From NCBI GenBank assembly GCA_023391905.1, contig JAEWAD010000133.1, positions 1 through 6,638 on the forward strand: a stretch of 6,638 bases of DNA, read 5' to 3'. Shown here piece by piece: positions 6,127 through 6,638 of the stretch (its first letter is position 1; each line of letters starts with the position of its first letter). The notes under the pieces were generated by a model, which did no database searches, was not told the DNA's origin, and was given only the letters and a program-made list of their open reading frames with translations. Position numbers and translations under genes: made by a program. This DNA comes from Pseudomonadota bacterium (lineage in GTDB: Bacteria; Pseudomonadota; Alphaproteobacteria; Rhizobiales; Kaistiaceae).

Positions 6127-6152
6127 GAGGTTTGCGCGAACGCAAATTCCTC
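6127..6152 (-). terminator. Hairpin directly after fabG, possible weak terminator or mRNA 3'-end structure
   Basis: Two bases after the fabG stop the transcript can pair GAGG with CCTC and TTTGCG with CGCAAA around a TTCG tetraloop, with two unpaired A bases in the left arm. Only two T bases follow the stem, so strong intrinsic termination is not expected. Its place at the end of fabG and ahead of a likely acpP promoter makes a 3'-end role plausible. Confidence 0.5.
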
Positions 6153-6154
6153 AA

Positions 6155-6638
6155 TTAGATCATAGCCATACCGCCGTTCACGTGCAGGGTTTGTCCCGTC
6201 ACGTATGAAGCCTCGTCGGAGGCAAGGTAGACGACGGCGGCGGCAATGTCGTCGGCCGAGCCGAGACGCTTCGCCGGAACGCGCTCAAGCAGAGCCGCCC
6301 GAATCTTTTCGTTCAACGCGTCGGTCATCGCGGTTTCGATGAAACCGGGCGCGACGCAGTTGACGGTGACGTTGCGGCTGGCGACTTCCTGCGCCAGCGA
6401 CTTCGACATCGCGATCAGCGCGGCCTTCGATGCCGTGTAGTTGCCCTGCCCCGCATTGCCGGTCACGGCGACGATCGACGTCATCGAGATGATGCGGCCG
6501 GTGCGGCGGCGCATCATGCCGCGCAGCGCGGCGCGCGTCAGCCGGAAGGCCGAGGTCAGGTTGACGTCGAGCACCTCCTGCCACGCCTCGTCGGAGAGAC
6601 GGGCGAACAGCATGTCGCGCGTGATGCCGGCGTTGTTG
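6155..6638 (-). CDS. fabG: 3-oxoacyl-ACP reductase FabG, C-terminal part (cut by window edge)
   Basis: About 160 residues are readable to the stop at 6155; roughly the first 85 residues, with the Rossmann glycine-rich NADPH loop, lie outside the window. The visible part starts in NNAGIT, the conserved NNAG of short-chain dehydrogenases. The catalytic residues keep E. coli FabG spacing (N110, S138, Y151, K155): visible residues N26, S54, Y67 and K71, in DVNLTS, SMTSIV and GNYTASKAAL. It ends VTGQTLHVNGGMAMI, very close to E. coli FabG, which separates it from the many other short-chain dehydrogenases. It reduces 3-oxoacyl-ACP with NADPH after the condensation step. It precedes acpP by 270 bp on the same strand; fabD would be expected just beyond the right edge. 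Confidence 0.96.
   Translation of the reverse strand, partial: NNAGITRDMLFARLSDEAWQEVLDVNLTSAFRLTRAALRGMMRRRTGRIISMTSIVAVTGNAGQGNYTASKAALIAMSKSLAQEVASRNVTVNCVAPGFIETAMTDALNEKIRAALLERVPAKRLGSADDIAAAVVYLASDEASYVTGQTLHVNGGMAMI

Overview
The window is high-GC DNA from an alphaproteobacterium, most likely of the order Hyphomicrobiales (Rhizobiales). The evidence is the acyl carrier protein, which looks rhizobial along its whole length, and the gene order fabG-acpP-fabF-mltG on one strand, which is typical of that group. There are seven protein genes, two of them cut by the window edges. I see no RNA genes, mobile elements, CRISPR arrays or phage genes.

Region by region. 1-518 (minus): N-terminal part of a YicC-type endoribonuclease gene, running off the left edge. 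519-718: divergent intergenic region with a likely yicC promoter and a bulged inverted repeat. 719-2359 (plus): a membrane-anchored, stand-alone glutamate-synthase-like FMN/Fe-S protein, best started at a TTG codon behind a strong ribosome binding site. 2500-2919 (plus): a GFA/CENP-V-type zinc protein. 2948-4216 (minus): mltG. 4313-5575 (minus): fabF. 5648-5884 (minus): acpP. 6155-6638 (minus): fabG, missing its N-terminus at the right edge.

Functionally, fabG, acpP and fabF form the core type II fatty acid elongation module: the carrier, the condensing enzyme and the first reductase. MltG follows on the same strand and acts in peptidoglycan synthesis, so membrane and wall growth genes are transcribed in one direction. 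In many Rhizobiales yicC follows mltG directly. Here a block of two plus-strand genes lies between them, so mltG meets GFA tail to tail and yicC appears to have its own promoter.

The rest is ordinary core genome. The less ordinary points are the two-gene interruption, the membrane-anchored glutamate-synthase homologue paired with a GFA protein, and hairpins without U-tracts in every gap of the fab-mltG cluster. I found no convincing wholly new system.
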